This document shows positions 17,689-29,641 of a stretch of 64,000 nucleotides of DNA, piece after piece. Position numbers and translations under genes: made by a program. Origin of the DNA: Streptomyces violaceoruber (GTDB taxonomy: Bacteria > Actinomycetota > Actinomycetes > Streptomycetales > Streptomycetaceae); NCBI GenBank assembly GCA_000720805.1, contig JODI01000004.1, positions 248,001-312,000 on the forward strand, in the 5' to 3' direction. Each line of letters begins with the position of its first letter. Within the stretch, counting starts at the first letter, position 1. Under the pieces are notes generated by a model. The model worked only from the letters and a program-made list of their open reading frames with translations, ran no database searches and was not told the origin of the DNA.

Positions 17689-18495
17689 ATGACGAGTAGT
17701 GTTCACGCCGTGCTGGCAGAACGACGACATCAACTCATCCTGCGGGCCCTGCGCTCCGGCGGTTCCGCGGCCGTGACCGATCTCTCCGAGCAGCTGGGCG
17801 TGAGCCCTGCCACGGTCCGTCGTGACCTGGTGAAACTCGAGGAGGACGGGCTGCTGACACGGGTGCACGGCGGCGCCGTCGTCGACGAGGGCGACCAGCC
17901 CTTCGACGAGGTCGCCGAGGTGCGGGTGGCCGAGAAGGACGCCATAGCCGCGCACGCCGCCGCCATGGTCGCCGACGGCCAGTCGGTCCTGCTCGACATC
18001 GGCACCACCGCCTACCGCCTGGCCCGGCAGCTGCACGGCCGCCGGCTCACCGTGATCACCAGCAACCTGGTGGTCTACGAGGAACTCGCCGACGACGAGG
18101 GCATCGAGCTGGTGCTGCTCGGCGGCATGGTCCGGCGCGAGTACCGCTCCCTGGTCGGCTTCCTCACCGAGGACAACCTGCGCCAGCTGCACGCCGACTG
18201 GCTCTTCCTCGGCACCAGTGGAGTGCGCCCCGGCGGGCAGGTGATGGACACGACCGTCGTCGAGGTCCCGGTGAAACGCGCCATGATCAACGCCAGTGAC
18301 AAGGTCGTCCTGCTCGCCGACTCGGCGAAGTTCCCGGGCACCGGCATGGCGAAGGTCTGCGGTCCCGAAGACCTGGACGCGGTGGTGACGAACGCGCCGG
18401 TGAACCCGGCCACGCGGTCCGCCTTCGAGGAGGCGGGCGTCGACGTGGTGCTGGCAGGGACGGCAGGAGAACAAGGAGAGGCGGGCGCGGCGTGA
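17689..18495 (+). CDS. DeoR-family transcriptional regulator of sugar use
   Basis: 268-aa repressor. N-terminal helix-turn-helix with the DeoR signature SPATVRRDLVKLEEDGLLTRVHGG; C-terminal sugar-phosphate isomerase-like sensor domain (DIGTTAYRLARQL, TSNLVVYEEL, ADSAKFPGTGM). ATG at 17689 is chosen over a TTG two codons earlier. It overlaps the next gene by four bases and is divergent from the kinase. Likely represses both arms of the glycan locus until a phosphorylated sugar accumulates. Confidence 0.88.
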   Translation: MTSSVHAVLAERRHQLILRALRSGGSAAVTDLSEQLGVSPATVRRDLVKLEEDGLLTRVHGGAVVDEGDQPFDEVAEVRVAEKDAIAAHAAAMVADGQSVLLDIGTTAYRLARQLHGRRLTVITSNLVVYEELADDEGIELVLLGGMVRREYRSLVGFLTEDNLRQLHADWLFLGTSGVRPGGQVMDTTVVEVPVKRAMINASDKVVLLADSAKFPGTGMAKVCGPEDLDAVVTNAPVNPATRSAFEEAGVDVVLAGTAGEQGEAGAA

Positions 18496-19829
18496 AGCTG
18501 ACGATTCTGGGCGGCGGAGGATTCAGGGTGCCGCTGGTGTACGGGGCGCTCCTCGGGGACCGGGCGGAGGGCCGCGTCACCCATGTCGTGCTGCACGACC
18601 TGGACCCGCAGCGGCTGTCCGCGGTGACCCGGGTGCTCGCCGAGCAGGCCGCCCACGTGCCCGACGCGCCCGAGGTGAGCGCCACCACCGACCTCGACGA
18701 GGCCCTGCGCGGCGCCGACTTCGTCTTCTCCGCGATCCGCGTCGGCGGCCTGGAGGGCCGGGCCGAGGACGAGCGGGTAGCGCTGGCCGAGGGCGTGCTG
18801 GGCCAGGAGACGGTCGGCGCGGGCGGCATCGCCTACGGCCTGCGGACCGTGCCGGTCGCCGTCGACATCGCCCGGCGCGTGGCCCGCCTCGCCCCCGACG
18901 CCTGGGTCATCAACTTCACCAACCCGGCGGGACTGGTCACCGAGGCCATGTCCCGCCACCTCGGCGACCGCGTCATCGGCATCTGCGACTCGCCGGTCGG
19001 CCTCGGCCGCCGGATCGCCCGGGTGCTCGGCGCCGACCCGGGCGAGGCGTGGATCGACTACGTCGGCCTCAACCACCTCGGCTGGGTCCGCGGCCTCAGG
19101 GTCGCCGGCCGCGACGAGCTGCCCCGGCTGCTCGCCGACCGCGATCTGCTCGGCTCCTTCGAGGAGGGCAAGCTCTTCGGCGTCGACTGGCTCCAGTCCC
19201 TCGGCGCGATCCCGAACGAGTACCTGCACTACTACTACTTCAACCGGGAGACGGTCCGCTCCTACCAGCAGGCCGAGAAGACCCGCGGCGCCTTCCTGGC
19301 CGACCAGCAGGCCCGCTTCTACGAGGAGATGAAGCGCCCCGACGCGGCGGCCCTGACCGCCTGGGACCGCACCCGCGCCGAGCGCGAGGCGACCTACATG
19401 TCCGAGAACCGGGAGACCGCCGGCGCCGGCGAGCGCGACGCCGACGACCTGTCCGGCGGCTACGAGAAGGTGGCTCTCGCCCTGATGCGGGCCATCGCCC
19501 GCGACGAGCGCACCACCCTGATCCTCAACGTCCGCAACCAGGGCACCCTCTCGGTGCTCGACGCGGACGCCGTCATCGAGGTGCCCTGCCTGGTCGACGC
19601 CAACGGCGCCCACCCGGTCGCCGTCGCCCCGCTGCCCGACCACGCGACGGGTCTGGTCTGCTCCGTCAAGGCGGTCGAGCGCGAGGTGCTGGCCGCCGCC
19701 GAGTCCGGCTCGCGTACGACGGCGGTGAAGGCGTTCGCGCTGCACCCGCTGGTCGACTCGGTCAACGTGGCCCGCAGGCTGGTCGAGGGGTACACCGACG
19801 TCCACCCGGGCCTCGCGTACCTTGAGTAA
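18492..19829 (+). CDS. GH4 6-phospho-beta-glucosidase-type enzyme
   Basis: 445-aa NAD- and metal-dependent glycosidase of family GH4. Seen: Rossmann motif GGGGFRVPL at the N-terminus, NFTNPAG, the metal-binding Cys in ICDSPVG, and the His in GLNHLGW. GH4 enzymes work by oxidation at C3 and elimination, usually on 6-phospho-glycosides, although some act on free glycosides. No PTS system is in the window, so an unphosphorylated or kinase-made substrate is likely. GTG start overlaps the DeoR stop (GTGA). Confidence 0.88.
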   Translation: MKLTILGGGGFRVPLVYGALLGDRAEGRVTHVVLHDLDPQRLSAVTRVLAEQAAHVPDAPEVSATTDLDEALRGADFVFSAIRVGGLEGRAEDERVALAEGVLGQETVGAGGIAYGLRTVPVAVDIARRVARLAPDAWVINFTNPAGLVTEAMSRHLGDRVIGICDSPVGLGRRIARVLGADPGEAWIDYVGLNHLGWVRGLRVAGRDELPRLLADRDLLGSFEEGKLFGVDWLQSLGAIPNEYLHYYYFNRETVRSYQQAEKTRGAFLADQQARFYEEMKRPDAAALTAWDRTRAEREATYMSENRETAGAGERDADDLSGGYEKVALALMRAIARDERTTLILNVRNQGTLSVLDADAVIEVPCLVDANGAHPVAVAPLPDHATGLVCSVKAVEREVLAAAESGSRTTAVKAFALHPLVDSVNVARRLVEGYTDVHPGLAYLE

Positions 19830-19839
19830 GCCCTCTGAG

Positions 19840-19850
19840 TAAGCGCTTTC
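19840..19850. promoter_or_regulatory. LacI-type operator-like site before the GH38 gene
   Basis: TAAGCGCTTTC contains the 8-bp palindrome AAGCGCTT, the core of many LacI/GalR operators, 51 bases ahead of the GH38 start. It directly follows a duplicated GAGTAAG. No LacI-family gene is visible nearby, so this is a weak call. Confidence 0.25.
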
Positions 19851-19900
19851 CGGCCTTCCGGCCACCCCGCCCCTGGCTTCCCGGTTTCCTGGAGATCCCC

Positions 19901-22948
<3,048 letters not shown>

Positions 22949-22951
22949 CCC

Positions 22952-24202
22952 ATGCCCATGCAACCGTGGTTCACCGACGCCAAGTTGGGGATCTTCATCC
23001 ACTGGGGCATCTACGCCGTCGACGGCGTCCAGGAGTCCTGGTCGTTCTACGACGACATCGTCCCGCACGACCGGTACATGTCCCAGCTCGACCGCTTCAC
23101 CGGCGCCCAGTACGACCCGAAGGCCTGGGCGGACCTGTTCGCCCGGGCCGGGGCCAGGTACGCCGTCCTGACGAGCCGTCACCATGACGGCGTGGCCCTG
23201 TGGGACACCGCGTACGGCGACCTCAACCTCGGCCGCGACTACATCGGCCCCTACGCCGACGCCCTGCGCGAGAAGGGCCTCAAGGTCGGCCTCTACTACT
23301 CCCACTCCGACTGGAACCACCCCGACTACGCCTCCACCCGCAAGCCGGGCCGCCCGCCGGAGCAGGAGGACAACCGCTACTCCGAGGTCGCGGCCGAGTT
23401 CGAGGACCTGGACGCCTGGGAGCGGTTCATCGCCTACCGCGACGGCCAGATCCGCGAACTCGCCTCCCGCTACCGGCCCGACCTGATGTGGTTCGACGGC
23501 GAGTGGGACCGCAGCGAGGAGCAGTGGCGCATCCCCGAACTGGCCGCGCTCATCCGCTCCTACTCGCCCGACGTCGTGTTCAACGCCCGCATGCTCAGCG
23601 AGGGCGACTACGCCACGCCGGAACAGGGCGCTCCCATCGAACCGCCCGACGGGCCCTGGGAGTTGTGCCTGACGATCAACGACTCGTGGGGGTACCAGCA
23701 CCACGACCACAACCACAAGTCGCTCAGCCAGCTGATCCGCTACTTCACCGAGACCATCGGCGGGGGCGGCAACCTGCTGCTCGACGTCGGCCCGATGGAG
23801 GACGGCACCATCCCCGAGCCGCAGGTCGAGCGCCTCGAAGGTCTGGGGGAGTGGATCCGCACGCACTCCGACGCGGTGTACGGGACGGTGCGCGGACTCC
23901 CGGCCGGTCACCACTACGGGCCCAGCACCCTCTCCGCCGACCGCCGCACCCTCTATCTCACCCTGTACGACATCCCGCGCGCCGAGATCGGCGTCCGCGG
24001 CCTGGTCACCCCGGTCCGCAAGGTCACCGTCCTCGGCACCGGCACCGAACTCGCCCACCGGGTCGTCGGCGGACTGCACGAGGCCGTCGGCGTGGTGTGG
24101 ATCGACCCGCCCGCCGACGGGGACCTCGACCCCTACGCCACCGTGCTCGCGGTCGAGCTGGACGGGGAGCTGGAGCTGTACCGGGGATCGGGGCGGTTCT
24201 GA
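22952..24202 (+). CDS. GH29 alpha-L-fucosidase
   Basis: 416-aa retaining fucosidase. Seen: WFTDAKLGIFIHWGIYAV near the N-terminus, TSRHHDGVALW, and the nucleophile D182 in LMWFDGEW. Cytoplasmic, with no signal peptide. ATG lies 3 nt after the GH38 stop. Together with alpha-mannosidase and beta-galactosidase this is the enzyme set expected for trimming a fucosylated, mannose- and galactose-containing glycan after import. Confidence 0.92.
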   Translation: MPMQPWFTDAKLGIFIHWGIYAVDGVQESWSFYDDIVPHDRYMSQLDRFTGAQYDPKAWADLFARAGARYAVLTSRHHDGVALWDTAYGDLNLGRDYIGPYADALREKGLKVGLYYSHSDWNHPDYASTRKPGRPPEQEDNRYSEVAAEFEDLDAWERFIAYRDGQIRELASRYRPDLMWFDGEWDRSEEQWRIPELAALIRSYSPDVVFNARMLSEGDYATPEQGAPIEPPDGPWELCLTINDSWGYQHHDHNHKSLSQLIRYFTETIGGGGNLLLDVGPMEDGTIPEPQVERLEGLGEWIRTHSDAVYGTVRGLPAGHHYGPSTLSADRRTLYLTLYDIPRAEIGVRGLVTPVRKVTVLGTGTELAHRVVGGLHEAVGVVWIDPPADGDLDPYATVLAVELDGELELYRGSGRF

Positions 24203-24277
24203 GGGCGGAATCGACCCATGATTCCGACCCGGAAATGCCCCCTGTCACCGGTCGATCTGCTCCCTGGAGTCGTAGTC

Positions 24278-24799
24278 ATGACGACGACGAAGAAGAACGA
24301 GACCGAGCAGACCACCACCTTCGCCCCGGTCCTCACCCGCGCCGCGGACGCCGAGACGACGCGCGACCCCAGCAGCGTGATGACGCTCCTCGCGGACTCA
24401 GGTCACACCGGCGGGCGGCTCACCAGCTACCGGTCGACGTTCGCCGGGGGCGGGGTCGGCGCGCCCGCCCATCTGCACACCAGGGCGTCCGAGATGTTCT
24501 CCGTGATCGACGGGGCGCTTCAGGTGCTGGTGGGGGAGGAGATCACCGTCCTGGAGGCGGGCGACTTCCTCGTCGTGCCGCCGCACACCCCGCACGCCTT
24601 CGCCGCGGCGCCCGGCAGGACGGCCGACGTACTGTTCGTCCTCACACCGGGCGCGGGCCGCTTCGACTACCTGCGGCTGCTCGGCCGGGTGATCCGAGGC
24701 GAGGCCGATCCGCAGGAGATCAAGGACTCCTCGGAGCGGTTCGGCAACCACTATGTCGACAGTCCCGTGTGGCGCGGGGCGCTCGCGGCAAGGGGCTGA
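24278..24799 (+). CDS. Cupin-2 domain protein
   Basis: 173-aa single cupin. Seen: metal-binding PAHLHTRASEMFSVIDG and the second histidine pair in PPHTPHAF. The start is set by CTGGAG eight bases before ATG 24278; a longer frame to 24218 is less likely. Small cupins of this type are often sensors or sugar isomerase/epimerase-like enzymes, and no specific reaction can be assigned. It closes the glycan arm and is followed by a strong hairpin. Confidence 0.8.
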   Translation: MTTTKKNETEQTTTFAPVLTRAADAETTRDPSSVMTLLADSGHTGGRLTSYRSTFAGGGVGAPAHLHTRASEMFSVIDGALQVLVGEEITVLEAGDFLVVPPHTPHAFAAAPGRTADVLFVLTPGAGRFDYLRLLGRVIRGEADPQEIKDSSERFGNHYVDSPVWRGALAARG

Positions 24800-24800
24800 G

Positions 24801-24849
24801 GCACGTCGGGTGAACCCGGCACCCGCGCGGTGCCGGGGACCCGACGTGC
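24801..24849 (+). terminator. Long hairpin terminator after the cupin gene
   Basis: Outer stem GCACGTCGGGT (24801-24811) pairs with ACCCGACGTGC (24839-24849). Inner stem CCCGGCACC (24815-24823) pairs with GGTGCCGGG (24829-24837), with a GAA/G bulge. It starts one base after the cupin stop. There is no U-tract, as is usual in streptomycetes. Confidence 0.75.
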
Positions 24850-24964
24850 TCGGTGGGTGAACCCGGCCGTGAGGGAGGCGCCCCACAGGGGCGCGGGGCT
24901 GTGTCAAGTTGCGGCCCCACCGCATGGGCGCGATCGACCCCGGACGACCCGCGGGGCCGGCAAC

Positions 24965-26110
24965 CTAAAGCGGCAGAACAGTCGCCGCCCCGGTCCTCAC
25001 CGAGGAAACCGGAGCCGCCTCCGCCTCCGCGTCCACGTCCACAGGTGCCCGCTCCACCACCAAAGGCGCCGACTGGGACGGCAACGACACCGCCCGCAGC
25101 TGCCGCGGACCCGACACCACCGTGTAGTCCTGCCCCAGGAACGGCGGAGTCACCTCACCGGGATCCTCGCCGAGCGCCAGCTGCACCGCCGCCCAGGGCG
25201 CGTTGACCCCGCACAGCGACAGCTGGTGCAGGCCGCCCGCCGGACGTGTGTTGACGTCCATCAGGACCGGCGTGTCGCCGAACATCCGGAACTGGATGTT
25301 GGACAGGTAGTGCAGTCCGAAACCCTCCGCGATCCGCCGCGCCGGCTCCAGCCACTGCTCGGAGAGCGTGAACCCGCGCCGCCGGCCGTTCTTGGTGCGG
25401 CCTATGGCCATACGGATCCGGTTGTCGGGGCCGGTGAGGCAGTCCACCGACACCTCCGGCTGCTCGAGACGCGGCATCACCAGCCAGTCCACCGCCTCCT
25501 CGGCCTGCTCCAGCGCTTCGAGCACCAGGTCGAGCGGGACGTACGGACTCGGGAAGCCGTTGAGCTGCATGAGCGAGAAGGGGGAGCGCGTGATCACGCG
25601 GAAGCCCACCCCGCCCGCGCCGGAAGCCGGCTTGAAGCACGCCTTGTGTCCGTCCGCCTCCAACTCCTCGACGGCGGCGACCAGTTCGTCCGCCGACCGC
25701 ACCCGCCACCACGGCGGTACGGGGGCCCCGATCGCCTGGACGGCCTCGTAGGCGATCACCTTGTCGTGGAAGACGGCCACGGCCTCCGGCGGCGGCGCGA
25801 GCAGCGCCGTACCGGCCGCCTCGAAGTCGGCGCGGTGCGCCACGATCGCCGCCTGCTGCAGCCGGGGCACGAACACGTCGATGCCGCGGCGTACGCACTG
25901 GTCCAGCGCGTACTCGACGTACGCGGCCGGGGACAGGCCCTCGGGCTCCAGGTCGGCGGTGTCGGCGGCGGCCAGTACGGGGGAGTCGGCGTCACCGTGT
26001 GTCGCATGGATCTCCACGGCGCGGTCGCTGGGATTTCTCCGCAGCTGGTCCATGAAGAACACGTTCTCCGCGTACGTGCGGTTGAGCCAGACGCGTACGC
26101 GAGAGACCAT
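24965..26110 (-). CDS. Stand-alone ATP-grasp enzyme
   Basis: 381-aa ATP-grasp protein. Seen: a nucleotide/phosphate segment HKACFKPASGAGGVGFRV and the C-terminal metal-binding motif MDVNTRPAGGLHQLSLCGVN. The N-terminal 100 residues form a carbamoyl-phosphate-synthase-like pre-ATP-grasp domain. ATP-grasp enzymes ligate a carboxylate to an amine or thiol through an acyl phosphate. No partner peptide or acceptor gene is adjacent on this strand, so the substrate is unknown. ATG/GTG choice near 26110 is uncertain by a few codons. Its upstream region holds unusual repeats. Confidence 0.82.
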   Translation of the reverse strand: MVSRVRVWLNRTYAENVFFMDQLRRNPSDRAVEIHATHGDADSPVLAAADTADLEPEGLSPAAYVEYALDQCVRRGIDVFVPRLQQAAIVAHRADFEAAGTALLAPPPEAVAVFHDKVIAYEAVQAIGAPVPPWWRVRSADELVAAVEELEADGHKACFKPASGAGGVGFRVITRSPFSLMQLNGFPSPYVPLDLVLEALEQAEEAVDWLVMPRLEQPEVSVDCLTGPDNRIRMAIGRTKNGRRRGFTLSEQWLEPARRIAEGFGLHYLSNIQFRMFGDTPVLMDVNTRPAGGLHQLSLCGVNAPWAAVQLALGEDPGEVTPPFLGQDYTVVSGPRQLRAVSLPSQSAPLVVERAPVDVDAEAEAAPVSSVRTGAATVLPL

Positions 26111-26277
26111 GCAGGCCGCCTTTCAAGGTTCGCGGGCAGGGCGAAGCAGGCCCGTGCCCGGGCAGGGTGGTTTGGAGGTACACCGAACCGCCCCCGTGCG
26201 AAGGGACGTCATGGCGGTGGTGTTGGGGCGATCATACGGCGTCCCAGAGGCCTCGCGTGCAACGTGCGTGTTACGGA

Positions 26278-26389
26278 TTTCCCGATCATGTGGACGCCGG
26301 TTTCCCGATCATGTGGACGTGGTTCCCGCGATCACGCGCACGCGGTTTCCGGGATCGTGTCCACCGTCCCGGTGCCGGCACCGGGACGG
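26278..26389. repeat. Degenerate tandem repeats plus 26-bp perfect palindrome in a divergent promoter region
   Basis: Within the 411-base gap 26111-26521 there are two exact copies of TTTCCCGATCATGTGGACG (from 26278 and 26301). Two diverged copies follow (TTCCCGCGATCACGCGCACG from 26323, TTTCCGGGATCGTGTCCACC from 26346), spaced 22-23 bp. Immediately after is a perfect 26-bp palindrome (26364-26389) with arms CCGTCCCGGTGCC and GGCACCGGGACGG. Evenly phased sites at two helical turns suggest cooperative regulator binding, and the palindrome could be an operator or cruciform. The rest of the gap shows nothing recognisable. Confidence 0.7.
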
Positions 26390-26521
26390 GCGCGGGCCAC
26401 GGCGGCCGGTGTGGCGGAGACCGGCGGGAGCGGCGAAGATCGACTGACGGGATACGTCCTTGTCCTCGGGACCGCGGGTGTGTTCTCGTGGTGACATTCG
26501 TGAGTCCGGAGGGGGCGAGAG

Positions 26522-27382
26522 GTGACGTCGACGGCCGGCGGTGCCGGGCAGTTGCTGGCCATCAGCGACCTGCACATCGGCTACGAGGAGAACCGCGCGC
26601 TGGTCGAACGGATGCGACCGGAGACGGACGACGACTGGCTGCTGGTGGCCGGTGACGTCGCGGAGACGGTGGCCGACATCCACTGGGCCCTCAAGACGCT
26701 CGCGGGACGCTTCCGCAAGGTCGTGTGGGCCCCGGGCAACCACGAACTGTGGACCCACCCCAAGGACACCGTCACCCTGCGCGGCCTCGCCCGCTACGAA
26801 CACCTCGTCGACCTGTGCCGGGACCTCGGCGTGACCACACCCGAGGACCCCTACCCGATCTGGAACGGCCCCGGCGGGCCGGTCGCGGTGGCCCCGCTGT
26901 TCCTGCTGTACGACTACTCCTTCCTGCCGGCCGGCTGCGCCACCAAGGAGGAGGGGCTGGAGTACGCGCACGGCACGGGCATCGTCTGCAACGACGAGTT
27001 CCTGCTGCACCCCGACCCCTATCCGACCCGCGAGGACTGGTGCCGGGCCCGGGTCGCCGAGACCGAACGCCGGCTCACCGCACTGCCCGACCACCTGCCC
27101 GTGGTCCTCGTCAACCACTACCCGCTGGACCGGCACCCGACGGACGTCCTGTGGTACCCCGAGTTCGCCATGTGGTGCGGCACCCGCCTCACCGCCGACT
27201 GGCACCGCAGGTTCCGCGTCGCGACCATGGTCTACGGCCATCTGCACATCCCGCGCACCACCTGGCACGAGGGTGTCCGCTTCGAGGAGGTGTCGGTGGG
27301 CTACCCCCGCGAGTGGAGCAAACGCACCGAGCCGCCGGGGCGGCTGCGCCGCATCCTGCCCCAGGAGGCCGGGGCGCGGTGA
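26522..27382 (+). CDS. Calcineurin-like metallophosphoesterase paired with a PPTase
   Basis: 286-aa cytoplasmic phosphoesterase. All metal blocks are present: SDLHIGYEEN, AGDVAE, GNHELW, NHYPLD and GHLHIP. GTG start. It overlaps the phosphopantetheinyl transferase start by four bases (GTGA), a tight pairing also found in other streptomycetes (S. coelicolor SCO6673 is the homologous PPTase). A plausible job is hydrolysis of 3',5'-ADP or phosphopantetheine-related products, but this is inference. Confidence 0.85.
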   Translation: MTSTAGGAGQLLAISDLHIGYEENRALVERMRPETDDDWLLVAGDVAETVADIHWALKTLAGRFRKVVWAPGNHELWTHPKDTVTLRGLARYEHLVDLCRDLGVTTPEDPYPIWNGPGGPVAVAPLFLLYDYSFLPAGCATKEEGLEYAHGTGIVCNDEFLLHPDPYPTREDWCRARVAETERRLTALPDHLPVVLVNHYPLDRHPTDVLWYPEFAMWCGTRLTADWHRRFRVATMVYGHLHIPRTTWHEGVRFEEVSVGYPREWSKRTEPPGRLRRILPQEAGAR

Positions 27383-28059
27383 TCGAGGAACTGCTGCCGG
27401 ACTCCGTGGTGACCGTGGAGGCGTACGGCCACGACGAGGCCGAGAACACGCGCCTGTACCCCGAGGAAGAGGCCGTCGTGGCGCAGGCGGTCCCCAAGCG
27501 CCGCCGTGAGTTCACCGTCGTACGCTCCTGCGCCCGCCGGGCCATGGAGAAGCTCGGAGTGCCGCCGCAGCCCGTCCTGCCCGGGGAGCGCGGTGCCCCG
27601 CGGTGGCCCGCCGGACTGACCGGCAGCATGACCCACTGCGACGGCTACTGCGCCGCCGCCCTGGTCCGCGCCACCGACCTGGCCTCCCTCGGCATCGACG
27701 CCGAACCCGACGGGCCGCTCCCGGAAGGCGTCCTGGACGCGGTGTCGCTGCCCGCGGAACGCGAGCGCCTGCTCCGGCTCGCGGACAAGCACCCCGCCAT
27801 CCACTGGGACCGGCTCCTGTTCAGCGCCAAGGAGTCCGTCTACAAGGCGTGGTTCCCCCTCACCCAGCAGTGGCTGGACTTCTCCGAGGCCGACATCGAC
27901 ATCCGTGTGGACGGCGCGGAGAGGTCGCGGGGCTCCTTCCGCGCCGAACTCCTCGTGCCCGGACCGGTGGTCGGCGCCCGCCGGCTCGGGCACTTCGACG
28001 GTCGCTGGATTGTCGGGCGCTCACTGGTGGCGACGTCCGTCACCGTGCCGCACGACTGA
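27379..28059 (+). CDS. Sfp-type 4'-phosphopantetheinyl transferase
   Basis: 226-aa enzyme that moves phosphopantetheine from CoA to carrier-protein serines, activating polyketide and nonribosomal peptide synthases. Seen: magnesium motif GIDAEPDGPLP and the Sfp signature FSAKESVYKAWF. Length fits the EntD/Sfp class with GSMTHCDGYCAAAL ahead of the metal site. No biosynthetic cluster is in the window, so it probably serves carriers encoded elsewhere. Very likely translationally coupled to the metallophosphoesterase. Confidence 0.92.
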   Translation: MIEELLPDSVVTVEAYGHDEAENTRLYPEEEAVVAQAVPKRRREFTVVRSCARRAMEKLGVPPQPVLPGERGAPRWPAGLTGSMTHCDGYCAAALVRATDLASLGIDAEPDGPLPEGVLDAVSLPAERERLLRLADKHPAIHWDRLLFSAKESVYKAWFPLTQQWLDFSEADIDIRVDGAERSRGSFRAELLVPGPVVGARRLGHFDGRWIVGRSLVATSVTVPHD

Positions 28060-28093
28060 CGTACGGCACGGCACGGCCCATGACGCGCGGCCG

Positions 28094-28333
28094 TTACGGT
28101 TCCGGTGGGCACCAGTGGGCCAGCAGCCGGAAGAACGCCTCCTCGTTGCCCGTCAGCCCCGCCTCGGCCAGGGCCTGTTCGGCCTCGGCGAGTACGGCGG
28201 GCGGTACGACAGGTGGCCGGCCGGCGTCCGGCGGGCCGGGCGCCACGTCGAACGCGGCCCGCACCGTGTGCAGCAGCCTCAGATAGGCCTGGACGGCGGT
28301 GCGCTCGCGGTCGGTCAGTACGGCGGTGGGCAT
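28094..28333 (-). CDS. Small conserved-looking protein of unknown function
   Basis: 79-aa acidic protein, predicted largely helical (DRERTAVQAYLRLLHTVRAAF, then AVLAEAEQALAEAGLTGNEEAFFRLLAHW). Codon bias is that of a genuine streptomycete gene. No motif is recognised. It is convergent with the PPTase gene and divergent from the alpha/beta hydrolase. Confidence 0.65.
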   Translation of the reverse strand: MPTAVLTDRERTAVQAYLRLLHTVRAAFDVAPGPPDAGRPPVVPPAVLAEAEQALAEAGLTGNEEAFFRLLAHWCPPEP

Positions 28334-28545
28334 TGGGCGGCTCTCCCCGGGTCGTGGTCGTGCGTTGCCTTTCCAGCTTGCCGTCCACCACTGACAATCC
28401 GGTCCCGCCGCGACCCACCCGCTCGCCGGCGCGCCCCCTTAGCGGAGGTGAAACCTCGACGAAATCCCCGGGGGAAATGCCGCTCTACGCTGGGTTGAAC
28501 GGTTTTCGGCCGACCTGCGCGGCCGGCGGAACAGGAGGCGAGCAC

Positions 28546-29583
28546 ATGGTCGACGCCCCGCGACGGCGCCCGGCGCGCACCGCGCGGCTGCGCTCCGTGG
28601 GCGAGACGGAACTCCGGCTCAGGCACCGCGTCGTGCACGGCTACCGCCGCGCCTTCCGGATGGCCGGCCAGGGCCCGCCGCTCGTCCTCATCCACGGCAT
28701 CGGGGACTCCTCCGCGACGTGGGCCGAGCTGATTCCCGACCTCGCCCGCACCCACACCGTCATCGCCCCCGATCTCCTCGGCCACGGTGCCTCCGACAAA
28801 CCCCGCGCCGACTACTCGGTGGCCGCCTACGCCAACGGGGTGCGCGACCTGCTCACCACCCTCGGCATCGAGTCCGCGACCCTCGTCGGCCACTCGCTGG
28901 GCGGGGGAGTGGCCATGCAGTTCGCCTACCAGTTCCCCGAGCGCACCGAGCGGCTCATCCTGGTCAGCGCGGGCGGTGTGGGCCGCGAGGTCAACCCCGT
29001 GCTGCGGCTGGTCTCGCTGCCCGGCGCCCATCTGATGCTGTCCACACTGAGGCTGCCCGGTATGCGGCTCCAGGTCGGCCTGGCGGTACGGCTGATGAAG
29101 CTCCTCGACACCGACCTCGGCCAGGACGCCCCGGAGTTGCTGACGCTCGTGGACGCGCTGCCCGACGAGACCTCCCGCAACGCCTTCATCCGCACCCTGC
29201 GCGCGGTCGTCGACTGGCGCGGACAGGTCGTGACCATGCTGGACCGCTGTTACCTCACCGAGGGCATGCCGACCATGCTGCTGTGGGGCGACCGGGACAG
29301 CGTGGTGCCGGTGCGCCACGCGTTCGGCGCGCACGAGGCGATGCCGGGCAGCCGGCTGGAGATCTTCGAGGGCGCCGGGCACTTCCCCTTCCACAACGAC
29401 CCGGCCCGCTTCGTGTCCCTCGTCGAGGAGTTCACCGCCACCACCGACCCCGCCGACTGGAGCCGCGAGCACTGGCGCGACCTCCTGTGCGAGGGGCGTC
29501 CCGTCGTGGGCCGCCCGGACAGTGCCCACAACCGTGCGAGGGACCGCGACCTGCGGGAGGCGAGCGAACGCAGCGCGACCTGA
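28546..29583 (+). CDS. Alpha/beta hydrolase
   Basis: 345-aa hydrolase. Seen: oxyanion motif HGIGDSSATW, nucleophile elbow GHSLGGG with S117, the acid in LLWGDRDSVVP and the histidine in GAGHFPFH. ATG 28546 follows AGGAGG by seven bases. No signal peptide is obvious. Substrate unknown; the sequence resembles the esterase/haloperoxidase-like subgroup. Ends at a perfect bidirectional hairpin. Confidence 0.88.
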   Translation: MVDAPRRRPARTARLRSVGETELRLRHRVVHGYRRAFRMAGQGPPLVLIHGIGDSSATWAELIPDLARTHTVIAPDLLGHGASDKPRADYSVAAYANGVRDLLTTLGIESATLVGHSLGGGVAMQFAYQFPERTERLILVSAGGVGREVNPVLRLVSLPGAHLMLSTLRLPGMRLQVGLAVRLMKLLDTDLGQDAPELLTLVDALPDETSRNAFIRTLRAVVDWRGQVVTMLDRCYLTEGMPTMLLWGDRDSVVPVRHAFGAHEAMPGSRLEIFEGAGHFPFHNDPARFVSLVEEFTATTDPADWSREHWRDLLCEGRPVVGRPDSAHNRARDRDLREASERSAT

Positions 29584-29584
29584 C

Positions 29585-29617
29585 GCGCACCGCGGTGGGC
29601 TCGGCACCGCGGTGCGC
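29585..29617. terminator. Bidirectional hairpin terminator
   Basis: Perfect 13-bp stem GCGCACCGCGGTG / CACCGCGGTGCGC with a 7-base loop (GGCTCGG). It sits between the convergent hydrolase and ImmA-type genes, one base after the hydrolase stop. Confidence 0.82.
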
Positions 29618-29641
29618 CCAGGGGTGGAGTCGGGGGCGGAC

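Noticed and set aside
26278..26367. CRISPR-like array
   Set aside because: Units are 22-23 bp with almost no spacers and diverge quickly; no cas genes in the window.
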